From Cranoglanis bouderius (Eukaryota > Chordata > Actinopteri > Siluriformes > Cranoglanididae): a stretch of DNA of 64,000 nucleotides. The stretch covers positions 36,863,301 to 36,927,300 of the forward strand of contig CM042535.1 of NCBI GenBank assembly GCA_023630585.1, in the 5' to 3' direction. Under the pieces are notes generated by a model. That model did no database searches. It was not told the origin of the DNA and saw only the letters and a list, made by a program, of their open reading frames with translations. Positions 1 through 12,282 of this stretch are shown here, piece by piece; the first letter of the stretch is position 1, and every line of letters starts with the position of its first letter. The position numbers and the translations under genes were made by a program.

Positions 1-435
1 TATTAAATATAAATATAACTATAAATATAAGAAACGTACTTGTTATCTTGGTAGGCTATTGAATCTTCAAATCAGCAGATATGAATCGATTTATAGGTTT
101 ATATTTATAGCAATTTTATTTTGCAGTCGAATATTACAGAAGCGCGAAAACCTTTGCACTTTTAATCAAGGAAAATGAGCCGTAAATTGTGCCTCGACTG
201 CGTTAATGCGCATGATATTTATTTCTATTTATTTATTTATTTATTTATTTATTTATTTTTGCGAGATTGGGCGCTACTACATTTTATATTTTGAACGGAA
301 ACCAGCTTTATTTCTGTAGATATTTAAGTAAGTAAGCTAGCTTTAATTTTCTCCAGATTATATTTATTTCTTTGAGTTATGTGTGTTTTTAGAAGGCGCG
401 TGAGGCGGAAAAACAATGCGCGACGTTTCCATTTT

Positions 436-492
<57 letters not shown>

Positions 493-614
493 TGCTGAAT
501 TTACGGAGCTCAGAGGCAGAATAATGAAGTTTACGATGATATTAATTTAAAATGATGTAGCCCGCGGGTCAGAGTGGATAATACCGACCCAAGGTCAATC
601 GTTTAATTAACCAT

Positions 615-654
<40 letters not shown>

Positions 655-1060
655 TTTGTTGTTGTTGTTGTTTAACGCAACACTAACTCAAAGCAGCAAC
701 ATGGCTCGTGGGTGTGTGGCCGGTCTGTGAACTGAACACCGCCGGCACACGAGCCTCAGGTTTGATTCCCGAGGGCGCAGAAGAAGAATGAATCCCAGTG
801 CTGAATTAACACACAGCCTACAGTAACGTCTACGATGGCGTTAACGTGTTAAATGAACACATAGTGTTTGTTGCACGTGAGCATGCAGCGTTCAATGAAC
901 ACCTACAGTGTTAGCAGCGTGGGTTAGCGGTTGCGGTGTTAAAATGACTTACAGTGACGAATCAACAAACGTCAGGCTACTGAATAAGCACACATGGGTC
1001 AAATGAACATTTATAGCAGCTACTGAAGCTAATGTTGAGTTAGCTTACAGCTTAATGTAT
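1..1060. other. Intergenic DNA with simple repeats
   Basis: No gene is visible. The stretch contains an (ATTT)n array at about 221-257, an (AAT)n array at about 437-491 and a (TTTA)n array at about 616-656 that runs into (TTG)n at 657-671. The remainder is AT-rich single-copy-looking sequence that leads into the minisatellite downstream. Confidence 0.7.
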
Positions 1061-1068
1061 ACAGGGAT

Positions 1069-1905
1069 GAATTAACACATAACCTACAATGACGTCTATA
1101 GTGTTGTGAATTAACACATAACATACAATGATGCTTATAATGATGTAAATTAACACATAACCTACAATGACATCTATAGTGTTGTGAATTAACACATAAC
1201 ATACAATGACGTCTATAGTGTTGTGAATTAACACATAACATACAGTGACGTCTATAATACTGTAAATTAACACATAACATACAATGACGTCTATAGTGTT
1301 GTGAATTAACACATAACATACAATGACGTCTATAATACTGTAAATTAACACATAACCTACAATGACGTCTATAGTGTTGTGAATTAACACATAACCTACA
1401 ATGACGTATATAGTGTTATGAATTAACACATAACCTACAATGAAGTCTATAATACTGTAAATTAACACATAACCTACAATGATGCTTATAATGATGTAAA
1501 TTAACACAACCTACAATGACGTCTATAGTGCTGTGAATTAACACATAACCTACAATGATGTATATAATGCTGTGAATTAACACATAACCTACAATGATGT
1601 ATATAATGCTGTGAATTAACACATAACCTACAATGACGTATATAATGCCAGTGGGAGCTCAGTGGTTAAGGTGTTGGTCTACTGCTCAGAAGATCATGAG
1701 TTCAAACCCCAGCACCACCAAGCTGCCACTGTTGGGCCCTTGAGCAAGGCCCTTAATCCTCAACTGCTCAGCTGTATAAATGAGATAAATGTAAGCCACT
1801 CTGAATAAGAGCGTCTGCCAAATGCCGTAAATGTAATGCTGTGAATTAACACATAACCTACAATGACGTCTATAGTGTTGTAAATTAACACATAACCTAT
1901 CAGGT
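1069..1905. repeat. Minisatellite, 39-bp unit
   Basis: About sixteen imperfect copies of a 39-bp unit containing AATTAACACATAACMTACAA and a variable GACGTCTATAGTG part. Because 39 is divisible by three, reading frames stay open on the - strand and give 13-residue periodic peptides; these are by-products of the repeat and not genes. A SINE interrupts the array at 1649-1833, after which two more copies follow. Confidence 0.95.
1649..1833 (+). mobile_element. tRNA-derived SINE (V-SINE-like)
   Basis: The 5' end carries a tRNA-like polymerase III promoter: an A box (AGCTCAGTGGTTAAG) and a B box (GAGTTCAAACCCC). A central part GCCACTGTTGGGCCCTTGAG follows, then a tail ending GCGTCTGCCAAATGCCGTAA. 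The insert sits inside a minisatellite unit and is flanked by TAATGC at 1643-1648 and at 1834-1839, a likely 6-bp target duplication. A second copy lies at 24643-24829. Family assignment rests on memory of fish SINE sequences; the tRNA-derived structure is seen directly. Confidence 0.9.
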
Positions 1906-2256
1906 TATATTGGAAGCTAAACACTCAGTGTTGAATGAGCTCTTGAAGTGTTGAATTAACATGCACTGGTTTGAATGAACCCTTACAGTGTTGAGCTGAT
2001 GCATATAACATTTATGAATTAATACATGTAACACTTTAATGTTTAATTTGCTCTTAGTGTATGAGGCTAATTGGTATCCATCTAGAATTTTATATAGAGC
2101 TGTAGGTGTTCAACACTGTAACAGTGTATTAATTAAACACTGCTAGTTAGAGTGCAGGCCTAGGTGTCATGTGACGGAGAAGAGAAACCAGAAGTGATGG
2201 CAGTAGCGACTGTTTGTGCAGATGGGCACATGGTGAGATAGCCACTGTTCACCAGG

Positions 2257-2301
<45 letters not shown>

Positions 2302-2391
2302 CTCGGGTTTGTACCAGAAAGGTCATGGCGGGAACTTGTTTCAGCTTGCGCTTTCGTTTCTCTCTCTCTTCTCACCTTTGTTCATCCTTAG

Positions 2392-2478
<87 letters not shown>
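2257..2478. repeat. (TC)n and (TG)n microsatellites
   Basis: A (TC)n array occupies about 2257-2298. After 95 bases of unique sequence a (TG)n array of about 84 bp occupies 2395-2478. The long reading frames across them only reflect dinucleotide translation. Confidence 0.95.
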
Positions 2479-2480
<2 letters not shown>

Positions 2481-2655
2481 AATCCTCGGTGTCTCAGCAC
2501 AAATAGAAGCAACGGAAATTACAGTGTGTGTGTTGTGTATTGGTATGTAAGAACATTTTCACCCAAATTATGCTGATGAATGTTTTCATGTTTCTGATGA
2601 TCTTAAATCTGTAATTAATTAGACCAAGATATGTAGAGGTAGGCTATAATCATGC

Positions 2656-2657
<2 letters not shown>

Positions 2658-2716
<59 letters not shown>

Positions 2717-2724
2717 TGATGATG

Positions 2725-2776
<52 letters not shown>
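2658..2776. repeat. (AAT)n microsatellite with ATG interruption
   Basis: About 119 bp of trinucleotide repeat, mostly AAT, interrupted near 2714-2724 by four GAT-type units. Poly-Leu and poly-Ile reading frames over it are artefacts. Confidence 0.95.
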
Positions 2777-2779
<3 letters not shown>

Positions 2780-3013
2780 ACTTGCTTCTAAATAGAAAAT
2801 ATTGATTGTCCACAAACTGGTGACAAATTAAAGGGGGGAAAAAACAACAGTTATGTTATGCTCTGAGAGGGGCATTTACTTATTTATCTGTTTGTTTGTT
2901 TGTTTGTTTGTTTATTGCTGCCATGCTTTGGCTCCACTTGTCCCTCTTAAAATGAAGCATCACTGCAAATCAATTCAAACCTCTCCTGACTGATTAACTT
3001 CATCCTATGATGA

Positions 3014-3045
<32 letters not shown>

Positions 3046-3046
3046 A

Positions 3047-3310
3047 TGGGCGTGGGCGCTTCCAGGATGACCCACAGTGCACCAGGGCTAACTAAATGGT
3101 TTGATGAGGATGTAAATGTAAATCATTTGCTCTGATGACCTTCATAGTCACCAGATTTCAGCCCAGTTGAACACCTGTGAGAGATTTTGGTTGGATGTGC
3201 ATCATCCAAACACCAGCTGAGGTGTTTATCGATCCAGTACAGCTCCTGGGATGTCCAACATCTTACTAACACACGTCCCGTTAATGTCTCACGTGTCTGT
3301 ATGTACATAA
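3047..3310 (+). pseudogene. Decayed Tc1/mariner-like transposase fragment
   Basis: Read on the + strand, 3149-3180 encodes SPDFSPVEHL followed by a stop. This matches the SPDLxPIExLW signature around the third catalytic residue of Tc1/mariner-type DDE transposases. The upstream part (AGGATGACCCACAGTGCACC) and downstream part resemble a dispersed fish repeat as I recall it. No terminal repeats or intact frame remain, so this is a fossil. A hAT or other DDE element is an alternative. Confidence 0.5.
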
Positions 3311-4734
3311 TGTACGCAAGGCTCCACTATGTAAACTGTGGATAGGCCACGCTACTCGATGCAATATTAATCCAACCACGTAGGGATTTATTTACGTCTC
3401 AAAGTTAGAAATAATTCAATATCATTATATTTCCGCACAAAATCGAAATGAACTGATGCAGAGAGACACTCGGGACGCCAAACAGAAATTATGATCTAAG
3501 CAATTCAGAGCAGTTCCACTGTTTCGCCTAAAGTCTCATGATTCATTTTTTCCCTCCATTGTTATTTATCTATTTATTTATTTATTGTGGCATCCCAATA
3601 TTATTTGACAAAATGCGCCCGCTTTCCATCTCCTCATTAATTTCATTAATACTCTAATTATTTTCGGGAGCGCCGCTGATTGGCTGTGCGAGGCGCGCGC
3701 TGCCCGGGTGGAACCGGAAATAATCGCGTTAGACCGAGACGCGGGAACCAAAGCGGACAATTAAAAACAATAAGTAAACAAATAAATAGGAGGGGGAAAG
3801 ATCAACAACATTAATGAAGCTTCTGTGGCGTTTTTTTTTGTTTTTTTTTTTTTTTTCCACGCCTTGGTTTGGGTTTTCATTAGGATGTGGGCCAAAAAAA
3901 AAAAAAAAAAAAAGTTTCTTCAAAAGTTTGTTTTTATATTTTAAACGTGGACACTTCTGTAAAAGAAACACGACTTAAAACTTGTTCCAGGCATCAAGTC
4001 TAAAACACATCACAGTATGTAGTTGTAAATGCATGGGGAACTCTCAGACATTCTCATTTCTAACAATGTCGGATTTTTTTTTGCCGGTAATTATTATAAC
4101 CTACTTTATGTCGTGATCTTTTAAATTACAATTAAAGGCAGATGAAGCTAAATAAATAAATAAATAAATAAATAAATATTTACAAGCATTTAAAATTTAA
4201 ATGCCTATTCCCCCCTTACACCAAAGGAATAACTTAATGCTCCCTCTTCTCATTATTTTTTGGTTATTATTTAATACTTTTTAGTATTTTCCTTTCCTCT
4301 TAGACTAAATTCTAGTAAAACTACTTTAAAAACAGACATTGTGGCATGATTCATGAATATAAATATCATTCCTGTATAATAATGTACAGCATAATTAACA
4401 GCAGTGGTAGTGCTTGAATTGAATTTTTTGTAATAATATAACCATTTACTTACTTTTTTTTTTTTTTTTTTTTTTTTGGTTGGTATTTTCAAAAAGACTG
4501 TAGAAAAAAAGTTGTCCGTTTTTCTGTTTTTCACATCAGCAGATGATGCTTTGTAAGTACATTTTAAAAACTTTTAAAAAAACAAAACACATTTACACTG
4601 TTTCACAGCCTTTCCATATGGTCCAGCATCTTAATATCAGCTCAGAGATGCACATCATTAGGCATCCTTTGGAGTCTTGAATGTGAACAATCAATTTGAT
4701 ACAATAACTATTATAAATAAAACTTTATTGTGTT

Positions 4735-4781
<47 letters not shown>

Positions 4782-5607
4782 AGAAGAGCGCAGACACCGG
4801 CTTGGCCTTGTAAACCCGGGTGTACACATTTGGCCCAGCACCAGGCCAAACAAAAGAGGACATGAGGTTTCACCACGAGGCTTTTTGTTCCCGAACCCCA
4901 TGTGACGTGTAGTGACACGCAGGGGTCAAACCGGGCCTCCTCAGCCCATGACAGACCCAAACACTGCACTAACAATACCTCTCAATGCAAAAGAAACCTC
5001 TCAATGAGGAATAACCATGCAGCCATGCAATATGGAGTTCGGAGGAGTCTATATCCTATAGACAGAACCTATAGACTGTTTATAACATATAGAAAACACT
5101 TTTCTAATAGTAGTTTGAAAACGCTGACTGGCTCCAATTGGTTACTCACAAGGTTACTCTTTTTTTTTCTTTTTTTAAAAAAGTTATTTATTTTTTTCTC
5201 TTGTTCCTTCATTTATATTTGAAAAAGTATCAATTATAGCCTCATGTTTTTTGAAATTTATATGTAAATATTGTATTTTATATATAATAGCGTCCATAAT
5301 GTGGCTTTTCCCCCTACTTGCTTGGCTTAGTCGCTTTTTCAGCCTTTATTTTAAGAGCTGCTTTTGAGTAAGCAAGATTTTAAATAAATAAATAAAATAA
5401 ATAAATAAATAAATCCTGAATATGAATTAAGTGCCAATTAAATACTCCTGATATCTCTGCCTGTCACACTATGTTCAACACTTCTTTTGGTATCTTTTTC
5501 CATACACGGATTTCTAGTCTTCAGACTATACTAGTTAAAGGAGCTGAATGTTGGGCTCAAAATGGGTTTGCTTAATTGTACAAACATCCACAACAGGTAT
5601 TAGGTAT
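3311..5607. other. Intergenic DNA with simple repeats
   Basis: No gene is recognised. Simple repeats are poly-T at about 3832-3856, poly-A at 3894-3913, (AAAT)n at 4152-4178, poly-T at 4454-4478, (TG)n at 4738-4780 and (AAAT)n at 5381-5413. A short GC- and CpG-rich patch at 3667-3750 carries an inverted CCAAT box (ATTGGCT) and an ETS-type CCGGAAAT, but no transcript unit can be tied to it. Confidence 0.6.
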
Positions 5608-5612
5608 TAATG

Positions 5613-5860
5613 CACTCTCAGAAACAAAGGTACCAAACTGTACTTCACCTCGTTGCTGAAGTGGTACTGTTTTGTACCTTTAGTGTGTGTGTTTTAGGAA
5701 GGTAACAATGTGATTTTAAGCTTTAAAGGTGCATCAATGGTCCTTGGGGTCTGATTATATCCCCCTACATTAAATTAAAATTTAAAAGTACACCATATTT
5801 AGGTAAGTCAGCGACAAGGAAATGTACAGTTTGGGACCTGTATTTCTGTATCTTCCTTGA
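5613..5860. mobile_element. MITE-like dispersed repeat remnant
   Basis: The segment opens with ACTCTCAGAAACAAAGGTAC and contains several GTACC-type steps (GGTACTGTTTTGTACC) before ending near ACAGTTTGGGACCTGTATTT. This resembles a non-autonomous DNA transposon frequently seen in fish genomes. Clear terminal repeats and target duplications were not found, so the assignment rests mainly on recalled similarity. Confidence 0.35.
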
Positions 5861-6409
5861 TAAGTCATCTTCCTCGCAGACCTGTATAATCTGTTTTCTC
5901 TGGTATTTTTGTTGATCTTTCAGTTTCTAATATGGCTGTTCAACAGCAACGCATATAACTTTTGAAAAACAAAACAAAACAAAACAGAGAAGGCAAGGCT
6001 GAGGCGCGCATGGAGGGCGAGGAGGCGGCCATTTTGACTTCCTCTACCAAATAAAAAACACTGAAGCATCCTGATGGAGTGGGACATCATAAATAGAATA
6101 AGAGGAGAGCCTGATCTTCTCCATATTGGTCAGTGGGTGTTTTAATTTCTATCAGACATTTTAGACATTTTCTTAAAAACCTTAATCCTGCCATCCACTA
6201 GATATGAAAAAAAGATGACGTGAGGGAAGTTAGGTCTTTGGTTTTTCCTATTTTGTGAGGAAACGTAACCTTTGGGAATGGAAACGATGCGCCGGTTTGA
6301 TGGCCTTTTCATGCGCCGAGAATCAGATGGCATTCAAACCACGACTGTTTCATCTCCTGCCTTGTGTTCAGTATCTGATACTCTTATTGTACAAGAATTG
6401 CTTAAGAAA

Positions 6410-6483
<74 letters not shown>

Positions 6484-7860
6484 CATTTTGAGGACTGTTT
6501 TGATCATGGGCCCTTTAATATTATGATTTCACTAACACACTGAAACTGTGACTGGAAATTAATCAAAATGCATATTTTAAAAGGGTTTAGGCTTATATCC
6601 TGGAATTTGTATAGACTTTTGTAGTATTTATAATATTTAACATTTGGAAGAGAGGATTGTATATTACACAAGAGTTTATTTAGAAGTAAATCTTCCAGAA
6701 CTAGCCTATTTATCGCTCATACAATATTATGTAATAATAATAATTATATATATATATATATGTATGTATGCCAATATGGTGTTTCTAGGCCTTTCTTTCT
6801 CTGATCCTATAAAGAAGCTTCAACAGTGGCATATCCAGGTTTTCAGACATGGGGTGGTAAAGAACAGGGGCAAGAGCACACACAAGGGGTGAGAACCACT
6901 TCATTAGCAAGTGAGGAAAAATATTTCAGATTGAATTTGTACAAAATGAATGCCCACATAATATCATTACCGTATTGGCCTCATAGCTCTGAAATTCCTA
7001 ATATTTAAGCGATTTGGTGAAAATACATACAATCCTATATGATTTATTAAATCTGCATGAAGTATTTAAATGTTTACAAAAATACGAATATTTTTAACCT
7101 TTTTTTTTTTGCATTGTTTGTTGTCAAATATGATCAAAATAACTTCTATGCCCACCCTTGGCCTTTGACGCTTTCTAACGTCATCTTTTTTTAATTTTAT
7201 TATTATCCTCGGAAAAAGCTTTTGGATGCTCTCAATTATACACTTTTAATATGTTCTCTTGACTCACCCTCATATTTTAATAATAAAGTACCGAATTAAA
7301 TACTGGTGTTCTTTGGCTGCAGGCGTATGGGCTTGTGTTTCTTAAAATGGCGTTCGGGAACCCCCAGGGACCTGTGACTTATGACTGTATTACTACTTTT
7401 AGGATATGACTTTATTATAGGCCTCTGCAGTGGCTTTATGGTGGTTGTGACGCTTTGTATTTAGTTATAGTTTGAAGCCTAATCGAGTGTGCACTTGGAT
7501 TAAATTCTTAAAGCTCAGTTGTATAGAAATATGGATAAATAATGTCAACTTGGATGTAAATGCAAGTAGAAAATCTGAATTTTATACTGAATGTTTTGAA
7601 TCTTTTAGGACAGTGTAGGTAACTGGACTGAGATCTGTTTGTGGAAGGTTTTTTTTTAAAAAAAGCAATAAATAAATATAATAGTGCATATTGGAATAGT
7701 TTATTAGTAAACTAATACATTCAGTAATAAATAGTTAATTATTCTTTAATAGTAAATATATATGTGCTGCAAAACAAACCCAGCTTGTAACCAATGAACG
7801 TGCAGCTTCTCTTAAACTCCGGGATAGTCATGCTTGACGCGCTTAGTTTCCGCGATAGTG
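5861..7860. other. Intergenic DNA upstream of zcchc7
   Basis: No gene is seen. The stretch holds an (AAAAC)n run at about 5960-5985, a (CA)n array of about 69 bp at 6412-6481, a short (AT)n at 6745-6762 and AT-rich unique sequence. Confidence 0.6.
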
Positions 7861-7959
7861 AATAGTTGGCCAACCATTATTTCCCCCCTTTCTCACAGAC
7901 CGGAAGTTCGCTTGTCTTCTGTGTTGTCTCGGTTCAAAGCTGGAAAACTAAACAAGCAG
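7861..7959 (+). promoter_or_regulatory. zcchc7: Probable zcchc7 promoter and untranslated exon 1
   Basis: The segment carries ACCGGAAGTTCGC at about 7899-7911, a strong ETS-type site typical of TATA-less housekeeping promoters. It ends in AACAAGCAG|GTCAGA, a usable splice donor at 7959/7960. No other convincing first exon was seen upstream of the first coding exon, whose acceptor is at 9278. A cAMP-response-like TGACGTCA lies downstream near 8355. The transcription start itself is inferred. Confidence 0.45.
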
Positions 7960-9278
7960 GTCAGACTATAGTTCTCGAAACGAAGCTAGTGTGTTGTGTG
8001 TTTTGTGATCGCTTGTGTGTGTGCTCGGAAAGCTTTAACTGATCCTGTATTCAAGGTGTTAACTCGTTTATAAACACATCCGGCTCCTCGCGCAGGGCGC
8101 ACACGTGGAAATCAGAGTGTAGCGCGTGCTAGATAAAGTTGTTAGCTATGTATACATGGAAATAAGCTTTTTAAATGTCTTTTCCTTTTTTTCTTTTTAC
8201 CATCTACGAGACTCTGTTTCGAAAAATAATATACAAAATAATGTTTTGGTATTTTTTTAAAGCCTGCCTTGTAACCAAAACAAGCTCGAGCTGTTCTTGA
8301 AGGCGGACTCTCAAATCGCGTCTTACGTTCTAGACACGTGCACTACATAGGGTGTGACGTCATGGGTTCCACGCTCAATGTAGTGCGCTACGTGGGTACT
8401 GGTAAGACATTTAGGATACAGCCTGCGGTTAGGCTTGCTACACATAGAGCTTGAGCGTTTCAGTGAATTTTAGGATAGTTACTGTGGTTTTTACTGCACA
8501 CTTCATCACTGTTCATAAGTATGTGTCTATTTAAAGCAAAAACATGTATTAGCTTGTATCCTGGCTACTGTGTTACCTTTAAATAGGTGTTACGTCAAGT
8601 ACATATAGGCTGCTGTGGTTTAATGATGTATCTAGAGTACAGTATATCTGCTGTATTAATGAGGATCAGTTACCATAGTTACTGAATGTTCTCAACTCTG
8701 GTCCTGGAGAACCCCCTGTTCTCCCAACACACCTGCTATAACTAAACATCTCATTCACAACCCTTCACAGAGTTAGGAACCGTAAACTGGTGGTTATCGG
8801 TGATATGAGATCATTGTGTCCACTCGGGCGTTGTGCTAAGGTTCATAATCTATAAATCATCGAGCCGTTGAACTCTCGTGTCCTTTTTCGCTGTCCTGAG
8901 ATGAGAACGTAATACAAAATGGACTGGTTGTTGGGCTTTCCTTGCTGCTAGTCCTTCTAAGTTTATGGAATACAGTTGCATCAAAACACTGAGAGATGAA
9001 GTAAAGTGAAGGTCATGTGACCCATCCATGTAAAGACTGGTGAGGATTGATATGGATTCAGGATTGACAGCTGTCAATACTCCACATGCCCCTGAAAACT
9101 AGGTGACCAATCAGACTGTAGTCCCCTCCCCCACAAACAATTACTAAAAGGAAATAAATAAAGTCGGCTACCTTTCTGGAAGGATTTCAGTTTTGTAGAT
9201 TGGTGCTGAACTGCTTTTGATCATTAGCAGTATTGTAGTGTTAGGAGTGATTTTTTTTTGTTGTTGTTCCCCATTAAG
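7960..9278 (+). other. Putative zcchc7 intron 1
   Basis: Unique, moderately CpG-containing sequence between the inferred untranslated exon and the coding exon. It ends in TTCCCCATTAAG before the exon at 9279. No coding region or mobile element was recognised. Confidence 0.45.
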
Positions 9279-9913
9279 GCTGTCGCTCAAGATGTTCTCA
9301 GGCTACCAGGATCGGGAAGAGTACGAGGACGAGCTGTACGCCGAGGAAAAACACGATGACGTCTCCGAGCCTGACAGCGATCTCGAGTTCCACCTCTATT
9401 CCCAGCTCCACTACTGCACCGATGACCCGGAGAACCGTCCGGAGAACCGTGAGGAGAACCAGGGCGGCTCCGGTCACGAGACACCTCAGGAACCTCAACC
9501 TGGTTGGAGAGTCCAACCTCCCGCTGCTCCTCCAGATGAAGTCATTCTGATCGACTCGGGACCGGACATCATCACGCTTTCGGATAACACAGAGGAGGAC
9601 GACAGTGTGTGTGCCAGGAAAGGTCAGAGGTCAAAAGAGAAGGGAGGGGCTCCCGGTTCGCAGCCTCAGCACCGTTGTCAGAAAAGCCAAGCCGTCCATG
9701 AGGAAGTGGTCGTCCTGGATTCGGAGTCGGACCAGAGTTCAGATTCGGAAACGATTCTGCCGTACGTGGTGGATCCGGACATAGATTCCGATTCGGATTC
9801 GGATTCGGATTCGGACGGACTGGAGAGCTGGATGATTCTGGGTCGGGAAAACCAGGAAGGGGACCAGGACATACAGCTTAACGTCTGTACGGTCCGCAAC
9901 AGGGACCAGCCAG
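9279..9913 (+). CDS. zcchc7: zcchc7 exon 2 (first coding exon)
   Basis: Codes residues 1-207 plus one base. The acceptor is CCATTAAG at 9278 and the donor CAG|GTGAGT at 9913, with a (TG)n array starting 14 bases into the intron. It encodes the acidic N-terminal region. A GATTCG hexamer repeat at about 9783-9817 gives DSDSDSDSDS. The first 13 bases are untranslated. Confidence 0.93.
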
Positions 9914-9923
9914 GTGAGTGTGT

Positions 9924-9966
<43 letters not shown>

Positions 9967-10714
9967 TATTAAATATCACCAGCAGGTGTGTAGTTTAAAG
10001 CTGAAAGATGTGAGCACGTGTGTGTGTTTTTTTCGAAACTGCCTGTGTCTGAAACACTGTGCAGGAAGACACGTCTGCATGTAAAATGTCGGCAGATATT
10101 ACAGAAGGAGAATGTTTCTGTCTGTGCGTCGTGTCGAGCCAATTTACATGCGCGTGTTTACACGTGAAAGAGGCAATGAGGGGAATCTTCCTGCGGGTGC
10201 TGGAGGAAACAAAACAACTCTCATGTCAGAGAGCCAGACTTTAATCACAGATGAATAAAAACATGGTTGCAAATCTCTCTCTCTCTCTCTCCCTCTCCAT
10301 TTTTTTTCTTTGACCTTTATATTATTTTGCTTTTTAAATTGTCTCCAGTGTTTCTATTTTTTTTTTCTTCCTATCTCATTCCACTCTTTCTTTTCCCTCG
10401 ACCTCTCTCTATCAGTCTTCTTCTGTATTTTCCTCACATCTTCCTTCTTTCCCAGTCTCTTTTCTCTTTATCATTTTGCCTCCTTTAGGTTTTCCCTGCT
10501 CCGGATTGTAGTTCAGTGGTCCTGATTAATAAGTAATTACTAAGTAGTCAGTATGGACTCTAACTGATGACTAAAGATGTCAATTTAGTCTTTTATTTTG
10601 ACAGTATGGCAATAAGGCATAGTGACTGTGGAAACAAAACAAAACAAAAAAAACTGTTGGAAATATAAACATTTACATGAGGTAACATAATTTACCTCAG
10701 ATGTGTTGGTAAAT

Positions 10715-10779
<65 letters not shown>

Positions 10780-12023
10780 AAAGAAAGACTCGTCATTGTT
10801 AGTACAATGGAGGCTAACAGTTTAGCTAGCCAGCGTCTACGTATTAAGTCTTTTGTAATGGCAAAATGACTGTAGGAACAACACAAAGTCATCAGGAATA
10901 ATAGAATTTACCTCAGATGTGTTGGTAAATTGCTAAGAAAAACTCATTACAACTAAAACTATACTGTAAATGATTCTAAAACTTGACATATGTACTGACA
11001 GACAAGAAAAACAACAACAAAAAACCCCAACCACTTGTTACCCAAATTGCTAATAGCTTTGCAGCTAGCTGCCATGTTTTCCATAACTGCGTATAGCTAG
11101 AGCAGTGGTCGTCTTCACGTACTTTCTTCCTGTGAGGATTGAAGTGTGGCACAATTATCCATCAACATTTAATAAACCAGTTCTGGTCCCTATTCAACTT
11201 ATTCGCAAGCTAAATAAAATAATTAATAAGCTACTCAAGGCTAACCCGACTTCACAACGAGCTAATCAGTCTAACCTGCGAAGCCTGCAGTCTCATTTTT
11301 CCCTTTTTTAAAGCATTTATTTCACACCTCATTAAGTTCGGAGCAGGTGGCAGCGTGGTGTGTGGGTAGCGTTGCCGATATTTGACAGGAACTGTAAAAA
11401 AAAAGAAAGAAAGAAAGTTAATCACAATGTTACCAGCATTCCCGCTTGCACGTGTTTGTGTTGTGTTTATAAATGAGAGAAAACCGCAAAATTTCCAAAA
11501 CAAGCCCTGGAGAGGATCAGCACTAGCTTTCCATATCTACTGAATTCAAACGGTTTTTAATCGGGTCGCTATCTTATTATCTATCACTAATCAACTCGTG
11601 TGTATCACCTCATTATGTCATGTCCTGAGACCCACTAACCAGTGGGAATGACTCGGCTGTTCTGCGTTTATGTAAGCAAATGTAAGGTTAAAACAAAAAA
11701 TATCTATACACGTATCGGATTGCGCGACTTGAAGCGCATCAAGTATCAGATCAACAACCGGAAAGCCTTGTGATGTTGATTTGGATTTCATTTTATCTGC
11801 TGATTGATTTCGCAATCGATTTCTATTTTATAGTCAGACGCATTCCTTCTCATTCGCTGTTCTCCATTTTCTCTCTTTCACCCTTACCCTTCTCTTCTGT
11901 TTTACAATCTCTCTCATTCTTCTGTTGCTACGCCTTCTTCACTCCCTCTCCTTCCTTTCTTCCTCGTTTTACTCACTCCTGTTATTTTTCTTTATCATCC
12001 TTATTCATCTCTCGCTTTCACTG

Positions 12024-12086
<63 letters not shown>

Positions 12087-12225
12087 TTCTGTCTCTCTGC
12101 CTCCCCCCCCCCTTTCTCGTTGTTTGAAAGGCTCGGACTACGGTGGGTTCGTGGGCCTGCTGTTTCTGCTCTGCTGCTCAAGCCTCGCGCTCTCATGTGT
12201 AGAGAATGGGGCCTCAGTCCGGGCC

Positions 12226-12282
<57 letters not shown>

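Noticed and set aside
1029..1622. Long - strand frames with 13-residue repeats (MLCVNSQHYRRHC type)
   Set aside because: They follow exactly from the 39-bp minisatellite, occur in more than one frame and have no other coding features.
1649..1833. Functional tRNA gene
   Set aside because: A and B box are present but no cloverleaf with matched acceptor arms is found, and the body continues as a SINE with a second copy elsewhere.
9217..9291. Extended N-terminus for ZCCHC7 from the upstream in-frame ATG
   Set aside because: A pyrimidine tract and AG acceptor at 9278 lie between it and the exon, and family alignment begins at the ATG at 9292 (MFSGYQ versus human MFGGYE).
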